Source: Achromobacter sp. RTa (lineage in GTDB: Bacteria > Pseudomonadota > Gammaproteobacteria > Burkholderiales > Burkholderiaceae_B). Taken from it: a stretch of 64,000 bases of DNA. The notes under the pieces are model-generated. The model was not told the DNA's origin and did no database searches. It saw nothing but the letters and a program-made list of their open reading frames with translations. Of this stretch, positions 17,421 through 26,615 are shown piece after piece; positions within the stretch are counted from its first letter, which is position 1, and each line of letters begins with the position of its first letter. The translations under genes were made by a program, and so were the position numbers. The stretch spans positions 484,626 to 548,625 of the forward strand of contig NZ_JPYO01000042.1 of NCBI RefSeq assembly GCF_000757485.1, given 5' to 3'.

Positions 17421-18149
17421 CTATTGCGCGCGCCGCAGGCGTTCGCGGCTGTTGCTCAGGTGCGTGCGCATGGCGGCGCGCGCGCCTTCCGCGTCCTGGC
17501 GCAGGATGGCGCTGTAGATGTCCTCGTGCTCGAGGTTCACGCGCGCCAGATAGGCCGCGCGGTCTTCATGGGCGAACTTCGCGGAATTGATGCGGGTGCG
17601 CGGGATGATGGCCGAGCCCAGGTGCGACATGAGGTCCGCGAAATAGCGGTTGTCCGTGGATTGGGCGATCAGCAGATGGAACTGGAAGTCCGGCGTGACC
17701 GTGTCTCCGCCGCTTTCCAGGGCGCCCTTGAACGCGTCCAGCGCCTTGCGCATTTCCTGCAACTGCGTTTCCGTGCGCCTGCCGGCGGCCAGGCTAGCGG
17801 CTTCGCTTTCCAGGCAGATGCGCAGCTCCAGCAGCACCAGCACGTCGCGCACGGTGGCGATGTCGGCCGGGTCCACCCGGAAATCGCCGCCGCCGCTGGG
17901 TTCCAGCGCATAGGTGCCCACGCCGTGATGGGTTTCGACCAGGCCCGAGGCCTGTAGCCGAGACAGGGCCTCGCGCACGACGGTGCGGCTCACGCCGAAC
18001 TGCCGCATGATTTCGGATTCGGTCGGGAGCTTGTCCCCGGGCCGGATGTCACCGCCGCGTATGCGTTCGGAAAAGCTTTCGACCAGGCCCTGGGCCAGGT
18101 TCCGGGGACGACGCTGCGGCAAGACGGGGGATTCGGCGAGAGCGTTCAT
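17421..18149 (-). CDS. FadR-type (FCD domain) GntR-family regulator
   Basis: A 242-residue regulator counted from the ATG at 18149; a GTG eight codons upstream (18173) is an alternative, and neither has a strong ribosome binding site. The GntR winged HTH is at about residues 18-85 (GDKLPTESEIMRQFGVSRTVVREALSRLQASG). The C-terminal all-helical FCD ligand-binding domain contains the metal-site pattern FHLLIAQSTDN...H...H. It stands alone, 146 bp before the sulfatase gene and downstream of PAP2. Such regulators usually answer to small organic acids; the target here cannot be told. Confidence 0.9.
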   Translation of the reverse strand: MNALAESPVLPQRRPRNLAQGLVESFSERIRGGDIRPGDKLPTESEIMRQFGVSRTVVREALSRLQASGLVETHHGVGTYALEPSGGGDFRVDPADIATVRDVLVLLELRICLESEAASLAAGRRTETQLQEMRKALDAFKGALESGGDTVTPDFQFHLLIAQSTDNRYFADLMSHLGSAIIPRTRINSAKFAHEDRAAYLARVNLEHEDIYSAILRQDAEGARAAMRTHLSNSRERLRRAQ

Positions 18150-18240
18150 CAGAGGGTCCGAAAGCGGTTGCACAAGGCGAGACGCTGAAAACTCGCGCCT
18201 GTCGATTATACGGGCGGCAGGTTATACGACGACATACCAC

Positions 18241-19029
18241 TCAGGCCCGTTTCCTGGCGCCCGCAGCCTGGCCGGCGCCCTCGCCGCGGCAGCGGCGGCG
18301 CCCGGCCCGCGAGCCGCCCGGATGGGCCACGATCAGGGGATAGAAGAACAGCGCCGCCAGGAGCCACAGCAAGGCCGCCGACCAGAGCGTCTGGCTCAGG
18401 AAATGGGCGCCCTGCAGGATGCGGACGATAGAGAAGCCCGCCCCTGCGGCAATGCCGATGGCCAACCCTGCCCAACGCCATGCGGGTCGCCCCAACGCCC
18501 AGCCCGCGAAATACAGGGTCAGCATGGAATAGCCCGCGCCGGCATGGCCGCTGGGCAAGGCGCCCCCGGCCCGGGCGCGCGCCCAGGTCCACCAATGCAG
18601 GGGATAAGGGGTATAGCCGCCCAGCGTATCCAGGTCGTAGGGGCGGGGCAGCGTCGTATGGTGTTTCAACTGGGTCACCAGCACCTGCCCGGCCAGACAG
18701 GTCGCCGCAACGGCCAGGGCGGGCCCGCGCCAGGGCCTCCAGGCGGGTATGCGGTAGCTGGCCGCCGCCACGCCCACGGACGCGAGCGCAATGCCAATGG
18801 GCAGGGCCAGCACCATGCGATGGCCAATCAGGTCGAGCCAGCGGCTCGCCCGCAGGGGGAAGTCATCCAGGGCTGTGTCGAACAGTGCTTGCGCGATGCG
18901 CAGGTCCAGCCCGAAGGCATTGGCCCACCAGGCCAGACAGGCCAGGACGAGCGTCACCGCGATGACATGGCTGCATAGGTATGAGGCGGCCGTCGGCTTC
19001 CGAAGCTCGGACGACGATAGGGGCGGCAT
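18241..19029 (-). CDS. PAP2-superfamily membrane phosphatase
   Basis: A 262-residue protein with about six hydrophobic helices and the three PAP2 motifs: KHHTTLPRP (KxxxxxxRP), PSGHAGAGYS and SIVRILQGAHFLSQ (SRxxxxxHxxS type, with the catalytic His). The C-terminus is a basic cytoplasmic tail (GGSRAGRRRCRGEGAGQ). It lies 64 bp downstream of a sensor kinase gene on the same strand. The response-regulator, kinase, PAP2 arrangement recalls lipid A or undecaprenyl phosphatases controlled by envelope-sensing systems, but the substrate is inferred only from context. Confidence 0.92.
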   Translation of the reverse strand: MPPLSSSELRKPTAASYLCSHVIAVTLVLACLAWWANAFGLDLRIAQALFDTALDDFPLRASRWLDLIGHRMVLALPIGIALASVGVAAASYRIPAWRPWRGPALAVAATCLAGQVLVTQLKHHTTLPRPYDLDTLGGYTPYPLHWWTWARARAGGALPSGHAGAGYSMLTLYFAGWALGRPAWRWAGLAIGIAAGAGFSIVRILQGAHFLSQTLWSAALLWLLAALFFYPLIVAHPGGSRAGRRRCRGEGAGQAAGARKRA

Positions 19030-19093
19030 GGTCGATGGACAAGAGGCGCGTCGGGCAAAGGCAGAGCCTAAACCGCGGACAGTCGAAATTTCG

Positions 19094-20440
19094 TCAAATT
19101 CGGGTTTGCGCGTCCGCCGCCGACGCAGCGCCGCCTTCGAAGCTCAGCGTGAAATGGGTGCCCCTGGCCTCGCCTTCCCGGGAAGAAACCACGGTCAGAG
19201 ACCAGCCCTGCATGTCGCAAACGCGCTTGGCAATGGCCAGGCCCAGCCCTCGGGCCGCCTCGTCGGCCGCCCCCGTGCTGGAATCCCGCATGCGGCCGCT
19301 GTAGTAGCGGCGGAACAGGAACGGCAGGTCTTCGGCGGCGATGCCCTTGCCGTCGTCGCCAAGCTCCAGCCCGCCGTCGGCGGCCAGGCGAGCCGTCAGC
19401 GTCGCCGGCGCGGCGTGCTCGACCGCATTGCGGACGAGGTTGCGCAGCACCGTCAGCAGGGCGTAGCGGTCCAGGGTGCGGACGTGCCCGGCCTGGATCT
19501 GGTTGTCGAACCGCAGTTTCGCCTGCTCGGCCGTGGCCTCGTAGCCCCGCCAGGCGTCTTCCATGCAGGCGGAAAGATCCACGGGCTCCGGCGGGCGCAG
19601 TTGATCGCGCGCCATGGCGCGGGCGCTCTCCAGGCTGACGATGACGTCGTCCACGTTGTCCACCACGCGGGCAAGGCGTTCGCGCTGGTCCGGCGTCAGC
19701 GACTGGGTCAGCAGCATCAATTCGCTGTCCGAACGGATCGCGGCCAGGGGCGTGCGCACTTCGTGGCTCAGGTTGCCCGCGAATTCGCGTTCGCGGGCGA
19801 TCGACCTGTCTACCTGATTCTGCACCCGGTTGAATGCCTCGATCAGCCGGCCGGCCTCGTCGTCGCGCGTCACCGCCATGTCGGGCGAGCCGGGCGCCCA
19901 GGTCGCCAGCCGGTCCGTCAGGTCCAGCAGCGGGCCGACCGCCACGGCCGCGACGCGCCGCGACAGCGCGTAGGCTCCCACCACGCAGATGGCGCCCACG
20001 CCCAGCACGATCAGGCCGAAGTCATGGACCCGCTCTTCGTTGTCGGTGGCGTCATACAGCAGGTACACCTTGCTGCGGCCGGCATCGGCCACCATGACGT
20101 GCCAGGTGTAGGCGCCCGGCTCGATCAGGTGCAGGCCGCTGTCCAGGGCCAGGATTTCGTCCGGAATGCCCGCGGGCCGGTTGCCGTCCACGCTGACCCA
20201 GGCACGCATCGAACCGCCCAGTTCGCGCACGCCCTCGCGAGGCAGGAAGCCATCGCTGACGCGCGCGTGCTGCACAAGCCGGTCCATCTCGGTATTCAGG
20301 ATGTCGTTGACCAGATCGTCTTCCATCTGGTCGAAGGTCAGGTAGGCCAGCAAGGCGAGCGCCGTCACGAACAACGCCACCGTTCCCGTCAGCGCCCACA
20401 CCACGCGCTGGGTCAGGGTGCCGCCCGACGCGACCGTCAT
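19094..20440 (-). CDS. Sensor histidine kinase
   Basis: A 448-residue membrane kinase. The first helix is at about residues 9-33, then a periplasmic sensor of about 115 residues, a second helix (VLGVGAICVVGAYAL), a HAMP linker, the phospho-accepting H box FAGNLSHEVRTPLAAIRSD, the N box VLRNLVRNAVEHA and G boxes (DDGKGIA, ARGLGLAIAKRV). Its start overlaps the stop of the response regulator by ATGA, which is direct evidence for a cognate pair. The signal is not evident; envelope stress is an inference from the downstream PAP2 gene. Confidence 0.96.
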   Translation of the reverse strand: MTVASGGTLTQRVVWALTGTVALFVTALALLAYLTFDQMEDDLVNDILNTEMDRLVQHARVSDGFLPREGVRELGGSMRAWVSVDGNRPAGIPDEILALDSGLHLIEPGAYTWHVMVADAGRSKVYLLYDATDNEERVHDFGLIVLGVGAICVVGAYALSRRVAAVAVGPLLDLTDRLATWAPGSPDMAVTRDDEAGRLIEAFNRVQNQVDRSIAREREFAGNLSHEVRTPLAAIRSDSELMLLTQSLTPDQRERLARVVDNVDDVIVSLESARAMARDQLRPPEPVDLSACMEDAWRGYEATAEQAKLRFDNQIQAGHVRTLDRYALLTVLRNLVRNAVEHAAPATLTARLAADGGLELGDDGKGIAAEDLPFLFRRYYSGRMRDSSTGAADEAARGLGLAIAKRVCDMQGWSLTVVSSREGEARGTHFTLSFEGGAASAADAQTRI

Positions 20441-21153
20441 GGCGCCGCCCCGCCGTCCAGGGACAGGCGCCAGCCGGTCCCGTGTATGGTCTCGATGCCG
20501 TCGAAGCCGGCGTCGGCAAGCGCTCGGCGCAACAGATGCACCTGGCTGCGCAGCGCGTCCGAGGATGGCGGCTCATTGCCCCAGAGCACCGATTCCAGTT
20601 CTTCGCGCGATACCACCCTGCCCGGATCCCGCAACAGGGCTTCGATGATGAGACAGGCCTTGCGCGTCAGGTGCACGGGGTTGCCGTTCACGGACACCGC
20701 GCGGCTGCGCGTGTCGTAGCGCAGGGGCCCGAAGGCGCGCACCGAATCCACGGTCGATCCCTTGGCCCGCTGGATCAGCGCGAGCAGGCGCGCTTCGACT
20801 TCGAGCAGCGCGAAAGGCTTGGTCAGGTAGTCGTCGGCGCCGTGCGAAAAACCGGCCAGCTTATCCTCCAGGCTGTCGCGCGCGGTCAGCATCAGCACCG
20901 GCACATCCAGCCGCCGCTCATTGCGCAGCGTGTGCAGCACGGCGTTGCCATCCATGCCCGGCAGGCCGATATCCAGGATCAGCGCGTCGAAACGCTGCTC
21001 CGCCAGCCGCTGCAGCGCCGCAGGCCCGGAATAGGCCGCATCGGGCAGGAAGCCTCGGGCCTCCAGAAAGGAGTACAGATTGCCCGAGATGACGGGATCA
21101 TCCTCGACAATCAGGACCCTGCAATTCGCGCCCACCCCGGTACTGGCCGCCAT
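20437..21153 (-). CDS. OmpR-family response regulator
   Basis: A 238-residue DNA-binding response regulator. The receiver domain (VLIVEDDPVISGNLYSFLEA) has the phospho-accepting Asp in ALILDIGLPGMDG and the conserved Lys in DDYLTKPF. The C-terminal winged helix reads GNPVHLTRKACLIIEALLRD then ALRSQVHLLRRALADAGF. It lies 11 bp after the FAD oxidase gene and overlaps the kinase gene, so all may share a transcript. The wHTH lacks the usual L-T-x-x-E-F spelling (it has LTRKACLIIEAL), as in the PhoP/PrrA-like group. Confidence 0.96.
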   Translation of the reverse strand: MAASTGVGANCRVLIVEDDPVISGNLYSFLEARGFLPDAAYSGPAALQRLAEQRFDALILDIGLPGMDGNAVLHTLRNERRLDVPVLMLTARDSLEDKLAGFSHGADDYLTKPFALLEVEARLLALIQRAKGSTVDSVRAFGPLRYDTRSRAVSVNGNPVHLTRKACLIIEALLRDPGRVVSREELESVLWGNEPPSSDALRSQVHLLRRALADAGFDGIETIHGTGWRLSLDGGAAP

Positions 21154-21164
21154 GGTCTGGTTCC

Positions 21165-22580
21165 CTATCCCTGCAGGACCTTGCCGGGATTCATGATCCC
21201 CTGCGGGTCGAGCGCCAGCTTGATCTTGCGCATCAAGGCCAATTCCACGGAACTCTTGTAGCGCGGCAGCTCGTCGCGCTTAAGCTGGCCCACGCCGTGT
21301 TCGGCGCTGATGGAGCCGTCATGGGCGTGCACGCTATCGTGCACCACCCCGTAGATCTCGCCTTGCAGCGCAAGCAATTCGGCCTCGGTCTGCCCCGGCG
21401 CATTGGCTACGTTGTAATGCAGGTTGCCGTCGCCCAGGTGGCCGAAGATCACGTGGCGCACGCCCGGGAAGCGCGCCTGCAGCAGGGCGTTCGTCTTGTG
21501 CACGAAGCCGGCGATGGAGGAAATGGGAATGGACACGTCGTGCTTCACGGACTTGCCCAGCTCGGCCTCGGCCAGCGGGATGCTTTCGCGCAAATGCCAC
21601 AAGGCCTTGCTTTGCGCCACGTTGGCGGCGATGGCCGCGTCGTTCACCAGCCCATCCTCGATGGCGGCGCCCAGCACGGCCTCGAAGCGTTCGCGCGCAT
21701 GCGCTTCGCTTTCGCTGTCGGATAGTTCCAGCAGGGCGAACCAGGGCGAGGCCGCGGACTCGCCTTCGAACGGAAGGCGCTGCTGCGGGAACAGCCGCAC
21801 GACCGCCTGCAGGCAGGCGCCGCTCATGAGTTCGAAGCCGGTCAGCGCGGCGCCGAAGCCCGAGCGGGCGCGCGACAGCAGCTCCACGGCGTTGTCTATG
21901 CTGTCCAGGGTCAGCAAGGCGGTGCAAGAGGCCACCGGCCGCGGGAACAGCTTCAGCGTGGCTGCCGTAATGATGCCCAGCGTTCCTTCGCTGCCGATGT
22001 ACAGGTCGCGCAGGTCGTAGCCGGTATTGTCCTTGCGCAGGCCGCGCAGCCCGTTCCAGACCTCACCGTCCGCGGTCACGACTTCCAGCCCCAGCGTCAG
22101 GTCGCGCGTGTTGCCGTAGCGCAGCACCTGCGTGCCGCCGGCGTTGGTCGCGAGATTGCCGCCGATGGTGCAGCTGCCCTCCGCGGCCAGGCTCAGGGGA
22201 AACAGCCGGTCCGCCTGGGCCGCCGCCTCCTGCACGGCCTGCAGGATGCAGCCCGCCTCCACGGTAATGGTGTCGTTGGCGGTATCCAGGGCGCGCACGG
22301 CGGTCAGGCGGGCGGTGGACAGGACGATCGCCGTGCCCGAACCGTCGGGCGTCGCGCCCCCGCACAGCCCCGTATTGCCGCCCTGCGGCACCAGCGGCGC
22401 GCCATGCCTGGCGCAGAGCCTGACCGCCGCCGCCACTTCCTCCGTGGAGCCAGGGCGGATCACCGCCAGCGCCGCGCCCCGGTAGCGGCGGCGCCAGTCG
22501 AGCACGTAGGATTCGGCGTCGGAGCCGGTCAGCACGTGGGATGGGCCCAGGAGGGCCTGCAGTTCGCTCAGCAAAGTCAT
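21165..22580 (-). CDS. FAD-binding 2-hydroxyacid dehydrogenase (GlcD / D-lactate dehydrogenase type)
   Basis: A 471-residue VAO-type flavoprotein. The N-terminal FAD-binding PCMH domain contains PLVPQGGNTGLCGGATPDGSG and CTIGGNLATNAGGTQVLRYGNTRD. The C-terminal FAD-oxidase domain contains the metal/substrate segment HVIFGHLGDGNLHYNV and ends HGVGQLKRDELPRYKS...LDPQGIMNPGKVL. This pattern fits glycolate oxidase GlcD, D-lactate or D-2-hydroxyglutarate dehydrogenases. No GlcE/GlcF partners are nearby, which favours a single-subunit D-2-hydroxyacid dehydrogenase. It sits 11 bp upstream of the response regulator. Confidence 0.9.
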   Translation of the reverse strand: MTLLSELQALLGPSHVLTGSDAESYVLDWRRRYRGAALAVIRPGSTEEVAAAVRLCARHGAPLVPQGGNTGLCGGATPDGSGTAIVLSTARLTAVRALDTANDTITVEAGCILQAVQEAAAQADRLFPLSLAAEGSCTIGGNLATNAGGTQVLRYGNTRDLTLGLEVVTADGEVWNGLRGLRKDNTGYDLRDLYIGSEGTLGIITAATLKLFPRPVASCTALLTLDSIDNAVELLSRARSGFGAALTGFELMSGACLQAVVRLFPQQRLPFEGESAASPWFALLELSDSESEAHARERFEAVLGAAIEDGLVNDAAIAANVAQSKALWHLRESIPLAEAELGKSVKHDVSIPISSIAGFVHKTNALLQARFPGVRHVIFGHLGDGNLHYNVANAPGQTEAELLALQGEIYGVVHDSVHAHDGSISAEHGVGQLKRDELPRYKSSVELALMRKIKLALDPQGIMNPGKVLQG

Positions 22581-22673
22581 ATGCGCCGCACAAGTAAGGC
22601 CTGGTCGCGCCCAGGCGCCGGATCGGGGAGTGTGCGGCCTATTGTAGGGGCTGAAAGCCCCTGCGAGCCGCCC

Positions 22674-23303
22674 CTAGCCGACGGCCTGGTCCAGCCGCGC
22701 GCCCGTCAGGCCGGAGCAGAAGGCCCGCGAGGCGATGCGGTTCATCAGGAAAGCGCGGTCGATGCCGGCCGGGCCGGGCATTTCGGACAGCGCCCGATAG
22801 GCGCGGCGCAGGGCTTCGCCCCGGGTCGCGCCGCACACCAGCAGCCGCGTGCACGGCAGGCGGCGGTCCACGCAGCCGTCGATGCGGACTTCCAGCGCAT
22901 GGCCGGCCACGGGTTCGCAGTCGGCGACGGCCGCACCCGAATGCGGCTGCGCCTCAGCGCTGATCACGCGGAACACGCCGCTGCGGTCGTCCAGCGCGAA
23001 AGCCACCGTGCCCATGCCCTGCCAGCCATGGTCGCGCGCCACATCGGCGGCGACGGTGCGCAGGGCATTCTCGACGGAAACCGGCAAATGCGGCGCCGGA
23101 CATTCGGCGACCAGGACCCGGGCCTCGCGCCAGACGCAGCGCTCCCAGGCGCGGCCCGTGGACAGGCGGCCCGATTCGGAGATGAACACATGGATATCGA
23201 GCCGGCGCTCGCGGCCCGCGGCAGGGCCGGCATAGTCCGTGGGGGGGCCCCGCCGGCTGGTGGCGCCTCCCGATGACATGACAGTAGAAACTTTGGCTCC
23301 CAT
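22674..23303 (-). CDS. Degenerate biotin-carboxylase-like protein
   Basis: The frame is open to 23579, but GGGAGGGG directly precedes the ATG at 23303, giving 209 residues. Residues 33-123 align by eye with the middle of biotin carboxylase (RRLDIHVF..., ECPAPHLP, GWQGMGTVAFALDD). Residues 134-209 align with its C-terminus (GHALEVRI, LLVCGATRGEALRRAYRAL). The N-terminal lobe is absent and about 50 residues are missing between the two matches. E. coli AccC active-site residues Glu276, Glu288, Asn290 and Arg292 correspond to Ala101, Ser115, Glu117 and Gln119, so no carboxylase activity is expected. Either a decaying remnant or a reused fold; no function is assigned. Confidence 0.65.
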   Translation of the reverse strand: MGAKVSTVMSSGGATSRRGPPTDYAGPAAGRERRLDIHVFISESGRLSTGRAWERCVWREARVLVAECPAPHLPVSVENALRTVAADVARDHGWQGMGTVAFALDDRSGVFRVISAEAQPHSGAAVADCEPVAGHALEVRIDGCVDRRLPCTRLLVCGATRGEALRRAYRALSEMPGPAGIDRAFLMNRIASRAFCSGLTGARLDQAVG

Positions 23304-23645
23304 GGCCCCTCCCGGTCTTTCTGCTTGCATAGCAAGCGTATCACCTTCGAGTGCCGAGCAAGTTCCATGCCATGCGCCGCCCTGGGTGGAAGGCCGTCCG
23401 CCGGGGCCGGCGGGCGCACCGGAACGAGGCGGCATGCCCCGCCTCGCGCACCAGGCGGGGGCGATACCGCGCGGACGCGGCGGCCCGGCGGCAAATGCCC
23501 TACGCCATCCGCCGGATGAAGGACGACCTCCGATGGGGGATAATTTCGCCTTGGCCCTTCGCCAGGCGCGCATTGACACACGGGTTTACCATTCATTAAA
23601 CCCAGCGAGAACCCGCGCTGTAACCTCTTACCAAATGGAACCGCC
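23304..23645. promoter_or_regulatory. Divergent intergenic region with candidate promoter for manB-pgi
   Basis: A 342-bp region between divergent genes, no convincing ORF. A consensus -35 TTGACA is at 23573-23578, and 17 bases on is TTAAAC (23596-23601), a poor -10, so the promoter is only suggestive. The rest is GC-rich and nothing else was recognised. Confidence 0.35.
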
Positions 23646-25037
23646 GTGGGCAACAACACGCAATTTCCCGCCGCTGTCTTCAAGGCCTATGACATCCGCG
23701 GCACCGTGCCGGACCTGATCGACGCCCGCTTCGCCCGCGCGCTGGGCGCGGCGCTGGCTGCCCGCGCGCGCGAACAGGGCGTGCAGACGCTGGTCGTCGG
23801 CCGCGACGGCCGCCTGAGCAGCGAAATGCTGTCGGTGGCTCTGCAGGAGGGCATGCTGGAAGGCGGCGTGGATACCCTGGACATCGGGATGGTGCCCACC
23901 CCCCTGGTCTATTTCGCCGCCAACGTCATGCAGACCGGCTCGGGCGTGGCGATCACCGGCAGCCACAACCCGCCCAAATACAACGGCTTCAAGATGATGA
24001 TGGGCGGGCGCGCCCTCTATGGCGACGACGTGCAGGCCCTGGCCGCCGCCATGAACGGCCCCGCGCCTGCCGCGGCGGTCCGCACCGGCACGCGCCGCCA
24101 GTTGGACCTGGTGGCGGCCTATGTCGCCCGCGTGGCCTCGGGCGTCAAGCTGGCGCGGCCCATGAAGATCGCCATCGATTGCGGCAATGGCGTGGCCGGC
24201 GCCGTCGCGCCCGCGCTCTTCCGCGCCCTGGGCTGCGAGGTCACCGAACTGTTCTGCGAGGTGGATGGCAACTTCCCCAACCACCATCCCGATCCCGCCG
24301 AACCCAAGAACCTGCAGGACCTGATCAAGTGCGTGGCCGAGACCGACTGCGAACTGGGCCTGGCGTTCGACGGCGACGGCGACCGCCTGGGCGTGGTCAC
24401 GAAGTCCGGCCAGATCGTCTGGCCCGACCGCCAGCTGGTGCTGTTCGCCCGCGACGTACTCGAGCGCAATCCCGGCGCCACCATCATCTACGACGTGAAG
24501 TGCAGCCGCCACGTCGGCCTCTCGATCGAAGCGGCCGGCGGCGTCCCGCTCATGTGGAAAACCGGCCATTCGCTGGTGAAGGCCAAGCTGGCAGAGACCG
24601 GCGCTCCACTTGCCGGCGAGATGAGCGGCCACATCTTCTTCAAGGAGCGCTGGTACGGCTTCGACGACGGGCTCTACACGGGCGCCCGCCTGCTGGAGAT
24701 CGTGTCGCGCGCGGCGGACCCCTGCGCCATGCTGGAAGCCCTGCCGCAGGACGTCTCGACGCCGGAGCTCAAGCTCGAAATGGAGGAAGGCCAGCCTTTC
24801 ACCCTGGTCCAGGCCCTGCAGGACCAGGGGCAATTCCCCGGTGCGAAGCGCGTCATCACCATCGACGGCGTGCGCGCGGAATACCCGGACGGTTTCGGCC
24901 TGGCGCGCCCCTCGAACACCACGCCCGTCGTCGTGCTGCGCTTCGAAGCGCAGACGGCCGAGGCGCTGGAACGCATCCAGGCCGACTTCCGCCGTGAACT
25001 GAGCAAGCTCGCTCCGCAAGCCAATCTGCCTTTCTAG
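23646..25037 (+). CDS. manB: Phosphomannomutase / phosphoglucomutase (AlgC/ManB type)
   Basis: Interconverts hexose 1- and 6-phosphates for nucleotide-sugar synthesis. The 463-residue protein starts at a GTG (VGNNTQFPAAVFKAYDIRG). The phosphoserine loop ITGSHNPPKYNGFKM, the metal loop FDGDGDRLGVV, the sugar-specificity loop GEMSGHIFFKERWYGFDDG and the C-terminal phosphate loop RPSNTTPVVVLRFEA are intact. Seven bases before pgi, it forms a two-gene operon feeding fructose 6-phosphate and hexose 1-phosphate towards the adjacent polysaccharide locus. Confidence 0.95.
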   Translation: MGNNTQFPAAVFKAYDIRGTVPDLIDARFARALGAALAARAREQGVQTLVVGRDGRLSSEMLSVALQEGMLEGGVDTLDIGMVPTPLVYFAANVMQTGSGVAITGSHNPPKYNGFKMMMGGRALYGDDVQALAAAMNGPAPAAAVRTGTRRQLDLVAAYVARVASGVKLARPMKIAIDCGNGVAGAVAPALFRALGCEVTELFCEVDGNFPNHHPDPAEPKNLQDLIKCVAETDCELGLAFDGDGDRLGVVTKSGQIVWPDRQLVLFARDVLERNPGATIIYDVKCSRHVGLSIEAAGGVPLMWKTGHSLVKAKLAETGAPLAGEMSGHIFFKERWYGFDDGLYTGARLLEIVSRAADPCAMLEALPQDVSTPELKLEMEEGQPFTLVQALQDQGQFPGAKRVITIDGVRAEYPDGFGLARPSNTTPVVVLRFEAQTAEALERIQADFRRELSKLAPQANLPF

Positions 25038-25044
25038 ACTGCCC

Positions 25045-26598
25045 ATGTCCTTATCCAACAGCCCAGCGTGGCAACAGTTCATCGCCACGACGCGTTCCGC
25101 TTCCAGGCGGGGCGAGCAATTGCGCGTCATCAATGCTCCGGGGCTGCGCCTGGACCTGAGCGCGCAGGCGTATTCGCCGGAGCTGCAGAAGGCCGAGGAA
25201 GCGCTGCTGGCGCAACAGGGATTCGACGCCGCCCGCGCCCGCCTGTTCGATGGCGGCAACGCGAACTGGACTGAAGAGCGCGCCGCCTGGCATACCGCGC
25301 TGCGCGCGCCCGAACCGCCCGCGATGGTGGCGAAGGCCGTGCTGGCCGAGCGCGAGCGCCTGCGTGAGTTCGTGCGCGAGGCGGATGCGGCGGACCGCTA
25401 CGGCTGTGTGCTGCATCTGGGCATCGGCGGCAGCGATTGGGGGCCGAGGCTGGTTACGCGGGCGTTGCGCCACGGCGGCGCCCGCCGCGAAGTGCGCTTT
25501 GCGTCGAACGTGGACTCGCACTCCGTCGCCGACGCAATGAGCCGCCTGGACCCGCACGATACTCTGGTCATCGTCGCCTCCAAGTCGTTCACGACCACCG
25601 AACCGCGGGCCAACGCCGAAGTGGCGATGAACTGGCTGCGCGACGCGGGCGTCGCCGATCCGATCAAGCAGGTCGTGGCCGTTACCGCCAACGTCGAGGC
25701 CGCGCTCAATCTGGGGATACTGCCCGACCACATCTTCCAGATATGGGATTGGGTGGGCGGCCGCTATTCCTTGTGGTCGGCGATCGGCCTTCCTATCGCG
25801 CTGGCGCTGGGCAACGACGCCTTCGACCAGCTGCTGGCGGGCGCCGCCGCCATGGACGAGCACTTCCGCACGGCGCCCTTCGAGGAAAACGCCCCCGTCC
25901 AGCTGGCGCTGGCCGGCGTGGTCAACCGCAGCGTCCTGGGCTACGACTCGTTGGTGATCGCCCCCTACGACGCGCGGCTCTACTACATCGTTCCCTGGGC
26001 GCAGCAGCTGGAAATGGAATCGCTGGGCAAGGTCGCCACCGCGGACGGCAGCCCCGCTGGCGTGCCCACCGGCCCGGCGGTATGGGGCATGTCCGGCACC
26101 GACTGCCAGCACACGTTCTTCCAGTGGCTGCACCAGGACACCGCCGGCGCGCCCGTCGATTTCATCCTGTGCGAGCAGCCCGCCCATGCCTACACGCGGC
26201 ATCATGAACTGCTGATCGCAAACTGCCTGGCGCAGCGCTCGGCGCTGCTGCGGGGCAAAACCTACGAAGAGGCGCTGGCCGAGACATCGGCCGCCGAAAG
26301 CGATCCGGAACGCGCCCGGCTGCTGGCCCGGCACCGCGTCCACCCGGGCGGACGCCCGTCTTCGCTCATCGTGCTGCCGCGCCTCGAAGCCTATACGCTG
26401 GGCGCGCTGCTGGCTCTTTACGAGCACAAGGTGTTCACGCAGGGCGTGATCTGGGGCATCAATCCCTTCGACCAATGGGGAGTCGAGTTCGGCAAGGCCC
26501 TGGCAAAGAGCATCATGCACGAACTGGATACGCCGCAGGCGATCGAACAAGACCCGTCCACGCGCTACTGGATCGACGCGATCGCGCGGCGGCATTGA
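25045..26598 (+). CDS. pgi: Glucose-6-phosphate isomerase
   Basis: Interconverts glucose 6-phosphate and fructose 6-phosphate. The 517-residue protein has the SIS-domain signatures LHLGIGGSDWGPRLV and VIVASKSFTTTEPRANAE, the catalytic region MESLGKVATADGSPAGVPTGPAVWG and the C-terminal GVIWGINPFDQWGVEFGKALAK. It follows manB by seven bases. The end of the gene is followed by the GTGTCTGACAC repeat cluster and a convergent glycosyltransferase gene. Confidence 0.97.
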   Translation: MSLSNSPAWQQFIATTRSASRRGEQLRVINAPGLRLDLSAQAYSPELQKAEEALLAQQGFDAARARLFDGGNANWTEERAAWHTALRAPEPPAMVAKAVLAERERLREFVREADAADRYGCVLHLGIGGSDWGPRLVTRALRHGGARREVRFASNVDSHSVADAMSRLDPHDTLVIVASKSFTTTEPRANAEVAMNWLRDAGVADPIKQVVAVTANVEAALNLGILPDHIFQIWDWVGGRYSLWSAIGLPIALALGNDAFDQLLAGAAAMDEHFRTAPFEENAPVQLALAGVVNRSVLGYDSLVIAPYDARLYYIVPWAQQLEMESLGKVATADGSPAGVPTGPAVWGMSGTDCQHTFFQWLHQDTAGAPVDFILCEQPAHAYTRHHELLIANCLAQRSALLRGKTYEEALAETSAAESDPERARLLARHRVHPGGRPSSLIVLPRLEAYTLGALLALYEHKVFTQGVIWGINPFDQWGVEFGKALAKSIMHELDTPQAIEQDPSTRYWIDAIARRH

Positions 26599-26615
26599 AA
26601 GCCCCACCCCTCCGG

